Below are positions 49,062 through 60,945 of a DNA stretch of 64,000 bases, one piece after another; position 1 is the stretch's first letter, and the number at the start of each line of letters is the position of its first letter. Both the position numbers and the translations under genes were made by a program. The stretch is taken from assembly GCA_023525975.1 (NCBI GenBank), contig CM042046.1:39587501-39651500 (forward strand), read 5' to 3'. A model generated the notes under the pieces. It saw only the letters and a list, made by a program, of their open reading frames with translations, was not told the origin of the DNA and searched no databases. The DNA is from Smallanthus sonchifolius (Eukaryota > Streptophyta > Magnoliopsida > Asterales > Asteraceae).

Positions 49062-49582
49062 ACACACATACACTCTGGGGAGGAATAGAAGACCCGGTGC
49101 GGCGCGTTTAAGTGCGGGTGCGGTATGCTATGAGTGCGGTTCAAATCCGGAGAGACGTTTAGACGAGGAACGAACTTAGGAACTACACGAGGATAATGTA
49201 AGTACACTGGACCCGTACCTTAGATAAATGTTTGTGTTATGTGTGGAACTAAGGTACGGGGTAATGACGAATTAGTCTAAACACTAAACGGGAATAATGG
49301 AGTAATCACGACGTATCCAAGGGGTGGTGGATACGCCGCTGGTACTTCCTATATATAAACATCTTGGTACTTCGTGGTGAAACCATTATGAATGTTTAGG
49401 GGTATAGACTAAAGAAAAGTAATAAGAATATAGTAAACGTACGGGAGAACTTCCAACCGGTATGTAGTTATCGGACAAACGAAATGTTCTGTCTAAGGAA
49501 AAAGTGGTGTATAAATCTCTCCTAGACTCGTCACTCTTTCCTCGGAACATCTCTGTTGGAGGTACTATTCTGGAAGGATAAT
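49062..49582 (+). repeat. Continuation of the underlying LTR
   Basis: This resumes after the solo LTR and ends at the chromovirus target site (ATAAT, 49578-49582). It contains GGGGTGGTGGATACGCCGCTGG followed by TATATATAAAC. That phrase recurs at 59590 and 59768 and shows a tandemly repeated unit. No gene is seen. Confidence 0.55.
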
Positions 49583-51635
49583 TGTGACACCCGACATTTC
49601 AGGTCAATATCCGTACATGTATTAAACGAGTTTACATTATAATTATTTTTGTGATTTACGTAATTTCACAAACAAGGACATTAAGGTCTAACAAAGATCG
49701 TACATGGTCTCATTCTAAATTTTTGGTAATTCTGGGAGTTACCGGTGCACATACCTGTATAAACCGAATTTAATTACCCATGTGAAACTCTAAATAATAA
49801 TAATCTAATACTTAAATCCAATTATTAACACTCAATTCACTTTTGACTTCTCGGCCGAAGTGCAGAGAAAACCATCCCCAATCTCACGTCCCATTTACCA
49901 TATTTTCAAATTAACCCATACCTCCTATTGCAAAAACTCAGACAAAAACCATACTCTCCTCAATCAAAACTCTCACAAACCCTTTTATCTCACATTTTCA
50001 TACGGCAAACTTCTTCATTTCTCTTCAAAATCGAAACCAAGTTTTAAGGCAAAACTTACCACGATTCGGTGTTTTAAGGAGATTCGAGTGTTTCTAAAGA
50101 AAGTTTAACAGAAGATTCAAGACTTTTCTCTGTTTTCTTTCATCATCTTCATCTCGGTTTTAAGGTAAAAACTCAATACTATCCACTTTATTTTCTTTAA
50201 AACCGTATTTAAGCATACAAAATGTTCAAATCGCAAGCAAGATAACAAGAAAAGTGTGTCAAATTCAAGTTTTAAAACATAAATATGCAGGACTAATTCT
50301 GTCAAACAGAAGTCCAGTAATCGAAACTAGGAGTTTCGATACCAGTTAACTCAATCGAAACAAGTAGTTTCGATACCTATACTCAATCGAAACTAGGAGT
50401 TTCGATACTAATTGTTCAATCGAAACTAAGTAGTTTCGATACATATTGCTCAATCGAAACTAGGTAGTTTCGATACCCTTCTTGACAATCGAAACTAGGT
50501 TGTTTCGATAACACCTACTCAATCGAAACTAGATTGTTTCGATACCAAACTACTCAATCGAAACTAGGAAGTTTCGACACCTGATTACTCAATCGAAACT
50601 AAGTAGTTTCGATACTCATTTGCCCAATCGAAACTAGGTAGTTTCGATACCTGTGTCAGTCCCCTTTGGGCAGTAACTAAGATCTGTTTTTATAACAAAA
50701 CAAGTGTTGAATAACTAAAGAAATATTTAAACAAAAACGACCAGATTTACAAAGTCGGTGAACAATTTGCAAATATAAGACGATCGGTCTTAACACAATT
50801 TACCCTTGGTATCTAGGGTACGAATAGTCAAGGTTGACTACAACAAGTATTATTACAAGTTTACACAAACTCCAGGTGAGTTTCACGGCCCCTTTTTACT
50901 GTTTTCTAATATTTGGGGGAAGAACATACTTCAACTATTTTATGGGATAACAAGAGAATAAGACACGACTTTATGTTTACATGGGATGAGAACAACACAT
51001 TGGAGGCCGCTAAAGTCCCCTGGAACAACATAGTAACCATTAACTGTAGCCTAGGGTCCTATGAATAGTACTATGGAGAGTGACGTCTCCCGGACATGGT
51101 TAGTCGCGCTAACCACAATCTGGAGGATTTATGGCCGCATAGAACCTGATAACGATTATAGGGGCTCACACATGTCATGGTTTGGTTACGCCTCATGTAT
51201 GAACATATTATTTGTATTCCTAGCTAGTTTACAAATGGGTCAACAATTCTTATTCTGTTTATCACATACAACTGAACTATTTATGAACAAACGAAGTTTA
51301 CAAAGAACAATTTGATTAAACCTGTGAACTCACCAACTTCGTGTTGACGATTTTAAGTATGTTTTTCAGGTAATTGAACGTGATTACAAGGTTAGCAATG
51401 TAGATTACATGCATGCACGATGGATACTACTCAAGGAGGATTTCCCCTGTATAACTCATTAAATTGAGTCATATTTGTGAAATCTTAACTTTTTGTAAAC
51501 TCTGATTACATTTTTGTAATGTAAAACTTTAAATTTGTTTATGTATCCATTTATCATGTATGTGTTTGCGGTAATCATATGCTTTGGAAACCATGAACGT
51601 CGCGCCTCGCGTTTCCGCCTTGGCGGGGTGTGACA
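49583..51635 (+). repeat. 5' LTR of the chromovirus
   Basis: 2,053 bp, from TGTGACACCCGAC to GGGGTGTGACA. It contains ten TCGAAAC palindromes (50321-50650). Donor-like TTTTAAG|GTAAAAAC occurs near 50164 and CTCCAG|GTGAGTT near 50877. The acceptor-like GTTTTTCAG near 51370 suggests spliced leaders. Confidence 0.95.
50321..50650. promoter_or_regulatory. Ten-unit array of TCGAAACTA...TAGTTTCGATA palindromes (5' LTR)
   Basis: Ten units of 21-22 bases, each an inverted repeat of TCGAAACTA with a 3-4 base centre (GG, AG, GA variants), spaced about every 33 bases. The unit matches the box of the nested copia element. A TATA-like TTTTTATAAC follows at about 50686. Confidence 0.95.
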
Positions 51636-51638
51636 GCT

Positions 51639-51650
51639 TGGTATCAGAGC
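51639..51650 (+). other. Primer binding site, chromovirus
   Basis: TGGTATCAGAGC, three bases after the 5' LTR. Confidence 0.92.
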
Positions 51651-51724
51651 CATTGAATATAGTGAACTAGGAATCTAAATTGGAACCTAGTCTATAATCT
51701 AAATGACTCACTAAAACGTTTTCA

Positions 51725-52528
51725 TTGCATAACCAGTCATTTTGTCATATGGATATTGTAGTCACAAGCATGTCGTCACATTCACATTCTGATCCCGTCT
51801 CTGACACTGAATCAAACGAGGAACTTTCCGCCTCACGTCCCAAAAATCGAGTACGAACCCGTAGCTCCACACCACCTAATGTCGCCTTGGGAGAACCGCC
51901 TATCGTATACCGAAAGAAAAGCGGAGGACCAGTTAAGGTGCAAAGTGCTAGGAAGAAGTTTCGACTTCTACGCAAAAGGACTCTAGCAGCCCGTGACCCG
52001 AAGGACTTGGAGACTAATGAGGAACCATCTAGGAAACGACCCTGTTACCACCCTACTGTGGGAACTATCCGTTGGATGCCCAGTACCTTGGCAAGATGGA
52101 GGGAGATGGAGAGCATCCCATTTACCTTTGAGATCGGAGAGTCTTCTAACTCCCCAACATCCCTACCCCACACTGGGGAAGCCATAGAGCTCACTATGCC
52201 TACCTTGGTAGCTCGCGTTCGTACACATGAGGAGCGTCTTGATGATCTCCTAGACGATATTCGGGCACATGGGGATGCAGCCACGCGACTTCGTCAAGGG
52301 CTCGGATCTCGAGTTCAGACTCTGGAAGACCACACCCGAGATATACAGGGTGCCACAAACTATCTAGATTTGAGAGCTGACATGGACTGGCAGTTCACTG
52401 TTACGGTCCGAGACATGGTGGAGGCGCTGGAAGAAAGGACGTTGGCTGCAGAATTTATGGCGAGAGCTAGCTTTGTCATGGCGGGACTTGCCATGATGAT
52501 TGGATTGTACTCCCACTTCTTCTTTTAA
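51725..52528 (+). CDS. Upstream reading frame of the chromovirus (267 aa), function unknown
   Basis: An intact frame between the primer site and gag. Residues about 25-105 are Ser/Pro/Arg-rich and basic (RKKFRLLRKRT, SRKRPCYHP). FTFEIGESSNSP follows, then a helical, charged region with heptad-like Leu spacing (about 165-220). The C-terminal 20 residues are hydrophobic (VMAGLAMMIGLYSHFFF) and could be one membrane-spanning helix. Upstream Met codons at 51725, 51752 and 51770 are all possible starts. Comparable frames before gag are, from memory, common in gypsy elements of composites. Their role is not known to me. Confidence 0.65.
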   Translation: MHNQSFCHMDIVVTSMSSHSHSDPVSDTESNEELSASRPKNRVRTRSSTPPNVALGEPPIVYRKKSGGPVKVQSARKKFRLLRKRTLAARDPKDLETNEEPSRKRPCYHPTVGTIRWMPSTLARWREMESIPFTFEIGESSNSPTSLPHTGEAIELTMPTLVARVRTHEERLDDLLDDIRAHGDAATRLRQGLGSRVQTLEDHTRDIQGATNYLDLRADMDWQFTVTVRDMVEALEERTLAAEFMARASFVMAGLAMMIGLYSHFFF

Positions 52529-52768
52529 ACCTAGTATGGACGGGTTGTGCCCGTAGTACATTAAGTAGTTTGAAACTTTAGTACTGATGAGGTCATGTGA
52601 ACCCATCCTTTTTGTATCCTTATCTTTTGGGAACAATGTACTATGTATGTTTTGACTATGTATGTAATGGTTTATGTTGTAATGATAGTTGTTTACGTTT
52701 GATGTTGTTGTATCCTTATGTCATGATCTATCATTATTTTTATATAATGTTGTTTCTTTTTAATTAAC

Positions 52769-55376
52769 ATGATTAGAAAGAACGTCATGGCACCTAAGCG
52801 TAGGACAACCCGTAACACTACTGGTGACAACAACGAGACAATTTCTCCAAATGTTGAACAACTCATAGCACAACGAGTAGCTGCTGCTATGCAACAGTAT
52901 GAGGCAAACCGAAATAGTGGAGGAGGAAACGGCAGTGGTACCGGCGGAGGGGGTGCAGGAGGTAGCGGTACAGCTGGAGGTTCTGGAGGTTCCGGAGGTT
53001 CCGGAGGTAATAGAATAAATAAGCCGTAACACCTAGTCATGATCCGAATTAATGACGTTATGACTTGTAATTCTACAGATGCTCCAATTAGGAAGTGCTT
53101 CTACAAGGCCTTTCTATCTTGCAAACCCCGTAACTTCAATGGCACCGAGGGTGCAGTTGGACTAATGAGATGGATAGAGAAGATGGAATCGGTGATTGAT
53201 ATTAGTGAATGCACCGCTGACTGCATGGTGAAGTATTCTACATGCTCACTCACTGATAAAGCTTTAACTTGGTGGAATTCACAAGTAAAGACTTTGGGAA
53301 GGCAGACATCATATGAGTTGTCATGGGAAGACCTAAAAGCCATGATGATCGAGGAATACTGTCCTCGAAATGAGTTGCAAAAGATCGAATCTGAAATGTG
53401 GAATTTACAGATGATAGGATATGATGTTGCTGGTTACACTGAGCGATTCAATGAATTAGCAAGTTTGGTTCCACACATGGTCACCCCAGAATACAAGAAA
53501 GTTGAAAGATACTTGTGGGGTCTCGCACCTCAAATCCGAAGTCTGGTGACTTCATCGAACCCTATGGATGCCAAGAGCGCCATAACTCTAGCTTTCAAGC
53601 TGAGGGATAATGTTGTACGTGATTGTTTGTTTGGAAAGAAGGAGACCGAAGAAGGAAAATCTGGAGAAAAGAGGAAATGGTTTGGAAAACCAATTAATCA
53701 AAACAAGAATCAAATTTACAAGAGACCTGAAACTATGAAAGCCTTTGTCGCCAACACTGTGGAACAAAATGGATACCTTGGAGCACGACCAAGGTGTGAC
53801 AAGTGTGGATATCATCACAATGGAAAGTGTACCCAATGTGGAAAATGTAAAAAGTATGGACATCTAGCCCATGACTGTAGGAGCAATGCGAACCCTAATA
53901 AGATAAATCAAGTAGCAGGAAAAGTCAACCCAGGAACAGAAAGGATGAATCAGGGATGCTTTGAGTGTGGAGATCCAAAGCACTTCAGAAAAGACTGTCC
54001 AAAGTTGAAGAACCGAAACGACAATCAGGCCCGTGGAAGAGCATTTGTGATGGGGGCTGGTGACGCACGACAAGATCCGAACATTGTCACTGGTACGTTC
54101 CCGATAAATAATCACTATGCCTCTATACTTTTCGATACGGGTGCTGATATGAGTTTTGTGTCAAATGACTTTAAGTCCCTACTCGGTATTAAGCCCAGCA
54201 AACTAGAACAAAAGTATACAATTGAATTAGCGAACGGAAAATTAATTAATACCGGAGAGGTCATTCAAGGTTGTACCTTATGTCTTAAAAACCACACATT
54301 TGGTATAGATCTGTTACCTGTTGATTTAGGAAGCTTTGACGTTGTTATTGGCATAGATTGGTTGTCAAAGAATCATGCCGAGATTGTTTGTTTTGAGAAG
54401 ATTGTCCAAATCCCACTCCCGAACGGAGAAGTTCTTTCGATTCAAGGTGAGAAGCGTGGAGTAACATTAAGGATGATAAACTACATGAAAGCTCGTAAGT
54501 ATCTACGTAAAGGCTATTGCGTATTCCTGGCTCACGTCGTCGAGAAGAAACCCAAGGAACGTCGACTTGAGGATATACCAATCGTTAAGGATTATCCTGA
54601 AGTTTTTCCTGAAGACTTACCTGGATTACCACCACCGAGGCAAGTCGAATTCCGAATCGACTTGGTACCAGGAGCCGCACCAGTTGCGCGATCACCGTAT
54701 CGATTAGCACCTTCTGAAATGCAGGAATTATCAAATCAACTCCAAGAGTTGCTTGATAAAGGTTTCATAAGACCGAGTTTCTCACCTTGGGGAGCTCCGG
54801 TCCTATTTGTAAAGAAAAAGGATGGAACCTTTAGGATGTGTATTGATTACCGAGAATTAAACAAGCTTACAATCAAAAACCGATACCCACTTCCTCGAAT
54901 AGATGATTTGTTCGATCAACTACAAGGTTCTAGCTTCTATTCAAAAATTGATGTACGGTCAGGGTATCATCAACTAAGAATCCAAGAAGAAGATGTACCA
55001 AAGACGGCATTTAGGACTCGTTACGGACACTACGAGTTCCTAGTTATGCCATTTGGTTTGACAAACGCACCAGCTGTCTTCATGGATCTCATGAACCGCG
55101 TGTGCAAGCCATACTTGGATAAATTCGTGATTGTGTTTATCGATGACATATTAATATATTCACGAACTAAGGAGGATCATGAACATCACCTAAAATTAAT
55201 ATTAGAACTACTCAGAAACGAGAATCTTTACGCTAAATTCTCTAAGTGTGAGTTTTGGATCCGAGAAGTGCATTTTCTTGGACATGTCATTAACAAGAAA
55301 GGAATTCACGTTGATCCATCAAAAATTGAAGCAATCAAAAACTGGGAAGCACCAAAGACTCCGACAGAAGTACGTC
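52769..55376 (+). pseudogene. Chromovirus gag, protease and reverse transcriptase
   Basis: One frame, broken by a TAA at 53027-53029 within a Gly/Ser-rich linker and reopening in the same frame at 53039. Gag has the retrotransposon capsid region (FNGTEGAVGLMRWIEKME, TWWNSQVKTLG) and two CCHC-type knuckles, CTQCGKCKKYGHLAHDC (near 53830) and CFECGDPKHFRKDC (near 53960). The protease has ILFDTGADMSFVS (near 54130). The reverse transcriptase starts near 54560 and has the FIDD active site (VIVFIDDILIYS, near 55135). Catalytic motifs are intact, but a single extra T in the run at 55378-55383 shifts the frame at the end of the reverse transcriptase. Confidence 0.92.
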
Positions 55377-57423
55377 AATTTTTTGGGTTTGGCCGGTTAT
55401 TACAGACGATTCATGGAGAATTTTTCAAAAATAGCCTTGCCTCTAACCACATTAACCCAGAAAGAAAAGAAGTATGATTGGAGTGACAAGCAGGAGTCAG
55501 CTTTCCAATTACTGAAGCAGAAGCTATGTAGTGCACCGATCTTATCCCTTCCTGAGGGAATCGACAATTTTGTCGTATACTGCGATGCATCACACCAAGG
55601 ACTTGGTTGTGTGTTAATGCAAAGAGACAAAGTCATCGCATATGCCTCACGACAACTAAAAGTACACGAAAAGAATTATACGACCCATGACTTGGAGTTG
55701 GGTGCAGTTGTGTTTGCACTCAAGATTTGGAGACATTATCTTTACGGTACAAGATGCACTATCTTTACTGATCACAAAAGTCTCCAGCATATCTTTGATC
55801 AAAAGAACTTAACATGAGACAACGTCGTTGGGTAGAACTACTAAACGACTATGATTGTGATATCAAGTACCATCCCGGAAAAGCCAATGTCGTAGCAGAC
55901 GCCTTAAGTCGCAAGGAACGAGTTAAAACACTCCGTGTTCGTGCCCTAGAATTGACAATTCATACGAGTCTCACGACTCAAATTCGGATGGCACAACAAG
56001 AGGCAATCAAAGAAGAAAACATTCAGAATGAAGCTTTACGAGGAATGATAAAGCAATTGGAGTCTAAGTCAGATGACACTTTATACTTCATGAATAGAAT
56101 TTGGGTGACACGTTTTGGTAACTTACGGGAGTTAATTATGGACGAAGCCCACAAGTCCAGGTACTCCATTCACCCAGGTTCAGATAAGATGTATAAGGAT
56201 CTAAAAGAATTATATTGGTGGCCCAATATGAAACGAGATATTGCCACATATATCAGTAAGTGCTTAACATGTTCAAAAGTAAAAGCCGAACATCAGAAAC
56301 CGTCTGGTTTATTACAACAACCCGAAATTCCCCAATGGAAATGGGAACAGATTTCTATGGATTTCATCACGAAATTACCCAGGACATCTGGTGGTTATGA
56401 TACCATATGGGTAATTGTCGATCGTTTGACAAAATCAGCTCATTTCCTACCTATCAAGGAGATGGATAAAACCGAGAAACTTGCAAAGCTTTATATCAAG
56501 GAACTTGTGGCTAGGCATGGAGTGCCAATTTCTATTATCTCTGATAGAGACAGCAGATTCGTGTCTAGAATCTGGAAATCATTACAAGAAGCCATGGGCA
56601 CACGTCTTGACATGAGCACGGCATATCACCCACAAACAGATGGTCAAAGCGAAAGGACCATTCAAACATTAAAAGATATGCTCCGTGCGTGTGTAATTGA
56701 TTTCGGAGGTAATTGGGATACTCACTTACCATTAGCAGAGTTTTCCTACAATAACAGCTACCACACGAGCATTAAGGCAGCTCCGTTTGAAGCTTTATAT
56801 GGTCGTAAATGCCGCTCACCGCTATGTTGGGCGGAAGTTGGTGAAAAACATTTGACAGGCCCTGAGATTGTCCAGGAAACCACTGATAAGATCTTCAAAA
56901 TTAAGGACCATCTGAAAGCTACCCGCGACAGACAAAAGAGCTATGCTGATAACAGACGGAAACCATTAGAATTTCAAATTGGTGACCGAGTAATGTTAAA
57001 AGTCTCACCATGGAAAAGTGTTGCAAGGTTTGGTAACCGTGGTAAGCTCAACCCTAGATACGTTGGTCCATTTGAAATACTGGCTAGGGTTGGCCCTGTA
57101 GCTTACAAGCTCAAGTTGCCACAAGAACTAAGCAATGTACACGATACATTTCATGTGTCAAATCTCAAAAAGTGTCTATCAGACGAGACATTGATCATAC
57201 CGCCTGACGAGATTCACATTGACGATAAACTTCATTTCATCTAGGAACCGATGAGATTTCGGATTGGAAAGTTCAAAAGCTGAGACGTAGTCGTATCAAA
57301 CTGGTTAAAGTACGTTGGAACTCAAAACGTGGTCCAGAGTATACATGGGAACGAGAGGACCAAATGAAAACAAAATACCCGTCCTTGTTTAAGGATACAC
57401 TAGTTCAAGAGGACACGAATTGA
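55377..57423 (+). pseudogene. Chromovirus RNase H, integrase and chromodomain-like tail
   Basis: After the shift near 55380 the frame continues with the end of the connection domain and RNase H (VVYCDASHQGLGC). A missing base near 55809 produces a TGA at 55815-55817 and the frame moves to that starting at 55814. The integrase shows the HHCC region (HPGSDKMYKDLKELYWWP ... CLTCSKVK). Its catalytic D, D, E lie in ISMDFITKLP, ISDRDSRF and PQTDGQSERTIQTLKD. A TAG at 57242-57244 with a further shift separates the last piece, which contains VKVRWNSKRGPEYTWEREDQ. This chromodomain-like signature gives chromoviruses their name. The final stop is TGA at 57421-57423. Confidence 0.9.
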
Positions 57424-57447
57424 ATTTCGGGACGAAATCCTTTTAAC

Positions 57448-57457
57448 AAGGGGAGAA
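57448..57457 (+). other. Polypurine tract, chromovirus
   Basis: AAGGGGAGAA directly before the 3' LTR. Confidence 0.85.
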
Positions 57458-59507
57458 TGTGACACCCGACATTTCAGGTCAATATCCGTACATGTATTAA
57501 ACGAGTTTACATTATAATTATTTTTGTGATTTACGTAATTTCACAAACAAGGACATTAAGGTCTAACAAAGATCGTGCATGGTCTCATTCTAAATTTTTG
57601 GTAATTCTGGGAGTTACCGGTGCACATACCAGTATAAACCGAATTTAATTACCCATGTGAAACTCTAAATAATAATAATCTAATACTTAAATCCAATTAT
57701 TAACACTCAATTCACTTTTGACTTCTCGGCCGAAGTGCAGAGAAAACCATCCCCAATCTCACGTCCCATTTACCATATTGTCAAATTAACCCATACCTCA
57801 TATTGCAAAAACTCAGACAAAAACCATACTCTCCTCAATCAAAACTCTCACAAACCCTTTTATCTCACATTTTCATACGGCAAACTTCTTCATTTCTCTT
57901 CAAAATCGAAACCAAGTTTTAAGGCAAAACTTACCACGATTCGGTGTTTTAAGGAGATTCGAGTGTTTCTAAAGAAAGTTTAACAGAAGATTCAAGACTT
58001 TTCTCTGTTTTCTTTCATCATCTTCATCTCGGTTTTAAGGTAAAAACTCAATACTATCCACTTTATTTTCTTTAAAACCGTATTTAAGCATACAAAATGT
58101 TCAAATCGCAAGCAAGATAACAAGAAAAGTGTGTCAAATTCAAGTTTTAAAACATAAATATGCAGGACTAATTCTGTCAAACAGAAGTCCAGTAATCGAA
58201 ACTAGGAGTTTCGATACCAGTTAACTCAATCGAAACAAGTAGTTTCGATACCTATACTCAATCGAAACTAGGAGTTTCGATACTAATTGTTCAATCGAAA
58301 CTAAGTAGTTTCGATACATATTGCTCAATCGAAACTAGGTAGTTTCGATACCCTTCTTGACAATCGAAACTAGGTTGTTTCGATAACACCTACTCAATCG
58401 AAACTAGATTGTTTCGATACCAAACTACTCAATCGAAACTAGGAAGTTTCGACACCTGATTACTCAATCGAAACTAAGTAGTTTCGATACTCATTTGCCC
58501 AATCAAAACTAGGTAGTTTCGATACCTGTGTCAGTCCCCTTTGGGCAGTAACTAAGATATGTTTTTATAACAAAACAAGTGTTGAATAACTAAAGAAATA
58601 TTTAAACAAAAACGACCAGATTTACAAAGTCGGTGAACAATTTGCAAATATAAGACGATCGGTCTTAACACAATTTACCCTTGGTATCTAGGGTACGAAT
58701 AGTCAAGGTTGACTACAACAAGTATTATTACAAGTTTACACAAACTCCAGGTGAGTTTCACGGCCCCTTTTTACTGTTTTCTAATATTTGGGGGAAGAAC
58801 ATACTTCTATTTTATGGGATAACAAGAGAATAAGACACGACTTTATGTTTACATGGGATGAGAACAACACATTGGAGGCCGCTAAAGTCCCCTGGAACAA
58901 CATAGTAACCATTAACAATAGCCTAGGGTCCTATGAATAGTACTATGGAGAGTGACGTCTCCCGGACATGGTTAGTCGCGCTAACCACAATCTGGAGGAT
59001 TTATGGCCGCATAGAACCTGATAACGATTATAGGGGCTCACACATGTCATGGTTTGGTTACGCCTCATGTATGAACATATTATTTGTATTCCTAGCTAGT
59101 TTACAAATGGGTCAACAATTCTTATTCTGTTTATCACATACAACTGAACTATTTATGAACAAACGAAGTTTACAAAGAACAATTTGATTAAACCTGTGAA
59201 CTCACCAACTTCGTGTTGACGATTTTAAGTATGTTTTTCAGGTAATTGAACGTGATTACAAGGTTAGCAATGTAGATTACATGCATGCACGATGGATACT
59301 ACTCAAGGAGGATTTCCCCTGTATAACTCATTAAATTGAGTCATATTTGTGAAATCTTAACTTTTTGTAAACTCTGATTACATTTTTGTAATGTAAAACT
59401 TTAAATTTGTTTATGTATCCATTTATCATGTATGTGTTTGCGGTAATCATATGCTTTGGAAACCATAAACGTCGCGCCTCGCGTTTCCGCCTTGGAGGGG
59501 TGTGACA
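57458..59507 (+). repeat. 3' LTR of the chromovirus
   Basis: 2,050 bp, nearly identical to the 5' LTR. Differences seen by eye include a 3-base deletion near 58806 and single changes, for example at 58504 (TCGAAAC to TCAAAAC in the last box unit). Confidence 0.95.
58196..58526. promoter_or_regulatory. Ten-unit TCGAAACTA palindrome array (3' LTR)
   Basis: The same ten units as in the 5' LTR. Only the last has a changed base in its left arm. Confidence 0.93.
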
Positions 59508-59512
59508 ATAAT

Positions 59513-59789
59513 CACCCCAGTTTACAATATATAATAAGTATAAATAAGGGAGGGCTTAATTCTAAATAAAGGAACATCCGTGATATATTATAGGGGTGGT
59601 GGATACACTGCTCGTACACCCTATATATAAACCTCTTTAATACATCATAGAGACGCCTTTACGAGTAATTAGGATGAAAATGGGATAAAAGCATGAGGAA
59701 GTCATGCTACTAAATATATGATAAGAAACGCTTAATCTTAAGCAAAGGAGTATTCATGAGATATTAAAGGGTGGTGGATACGCCGCTAG
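59513..59789 (+). repeat. Last visible part of the underlying LTR
   Basis: Two copies of GG-TGGTGGATAC-C-GCT at 59593 and 59769, with similar flanking text (AAAGGA-CATCCGTGA and AAAGGAGTATTCATGA), continue the repeat seen at 49320. Interrupted at 59790 by another LTR. Confidence 0.5.
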
Positions 59790-60299
59790 TGTAATATCCA
59801 GGATTTTCCGACATATCTTTTCCTCAACCTTTACACGTATTATTAAATTAAAACTCGAATCCATATTAAAACTATTTCCTTAAACAATAAATATAAATTT
59901 AATTAATATATAGTTAAGGAAAAACATTTAAGCTTGAGACATATATATATATATAGGAGACTTATTTAAAAGTATATATATATATAAATATGTATTAAAT
60001 TCTTAAAGCTTTATTGGTTTATAATTATATAAATAATAATTAATAAACTCACTTCTAAAATTTAAACATATAAACTATAAATCTTATAAATTGTTTTATA
60101 AAATTATAAAATAATAAAGAAGGTATAAAACTTATAAAAACTTATTTAGCTTTATAAAATAAAAACATATTTATTTCTATAAAAGTCCAGGGACCAAAGC
60201 TACCAATATTGGAACTTGTTTTAAACTTAATTTTATGTTTTAAACATAAAAGGTTAAAGACTTGAAACTACAGGGACGGTCATGCAATTATCTCAAACT

Positions 60300-60345
60300 T
60301 TCAAATCCGGAAACCAGTCGCGGGTTCGAACCCCTCAGCGACCGG
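60300..60345 (+). other. tRNA B-box-like segment in the LTR
   Basis: GTCGCGGGTTCGAACCCCTCAGCGAC: a T-loop-like GGTTCGAACCC flanked by GTCGC and GCGAC, which can pair. No clear A box. Confidence 0.35.
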
Positions 60346-60874
60346 TTTTGAGCCCGTTTTATTCAGAAAACACGTTTCCCGTCCAAATTCGATGAACCTC
60401 GGGTTCCTTTCGCGCATGCGACTGTAACCCAAGAAACTTCAATGTCTAATTTCGACTTTAACGGCCGCAAAATTCGAAATTCAACTCGTTAAGCTCAACC
60501 GTAATCTCCCCACCTAATTCACCATTAAATGATGAAATTGAGGACAAATACTAGTCCTTACAACCCAACGACATCACACTCCAACACCCTAAACACCCAA
60601 TTTCATCAAATCGTACCTTCAATCGCCATTTGGATCCTTGGTCAGTCGCGGAGAAAGCTCGAACCATTCTCACTCGTTTCAGCACCATTCCAGGTAATTC
60701 TCGTGGCCATTCTGCTCGTTTTCATCCAAGGAACTAAAGCTCTCTGTCAAATTACAATGACAGAGGGGTTATCGATTCGTATTTACGGATTGGGATTCTA
60801 GGGTTCATATGGGATTAGGGACGAATTCAGAATCTGTTTAACTATTTTCTTTTCTGGGTTTAAACTTAACGAGA

Positions 60875-60945
60875 CCCGTAGTCGGTTGGTTAAAGGCGTG
60901 TGTGTGCGACTCGGGTGGCCCGGGTTCGAATCCGGCCAACCCGAG
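60875..60945 (+). other. tRNA-like segment in the LTR (A and B boxes)
   Basis: GTCGGTTGGTTAAAGGCG (A-box like) is followed about 30 bases later by GGGTTCGAATCC (B-box like), with CTCGGGTTGGC-like complementary flanks. A full cloverleaf is not evident. Confidence 0.4.

Larger units (their letters stand above)
49583..59507 (+). mobile_element. Ty3/gypsy chromovirus (Tekay/Del-like), full length, inactive
   Basis: LTRs lie at 49583-51635 and 57458-59507. The target duplication ATAAT is at 49578-49582 and 59508-59512. Length is 9,925 bp. The order is LTR, tRNA-Met primer site, upstream reading frame, gag, protease, reverse transcriptase, RNase H, integrase, chromodomain-like tail, purine tract (AAGGGGAGAA), LTR. 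I count about ten substitutions and one 3-base indel between the LTRs, so the insertion is young, yet the coding region has several breaks. Confidence 0.95.

Noticed and set aside
49860..50108. Small frame repeated in both chromovirus LTRs (also 57735-57983), and 51061-51315 / 58933-59187
   Set aside because: Conserved only because the LTRs are near-identical; no recognisable domain and they lie in LTR/leader sequence.
50321..50650. CRISPR-like array
   Set aside because: The units are palindromic inverted repeats with similar short spacers inside a plant LTR, repeated in both LTRs of one element; this is not a prokaryotic repeat-spacer array.
60529..60801. 90-codon plus-strand frame in the right-edge LTR with hydrophobic segment
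   Set aside because: It sits in LTR sequence with no homology that I recognise; length is within chance.
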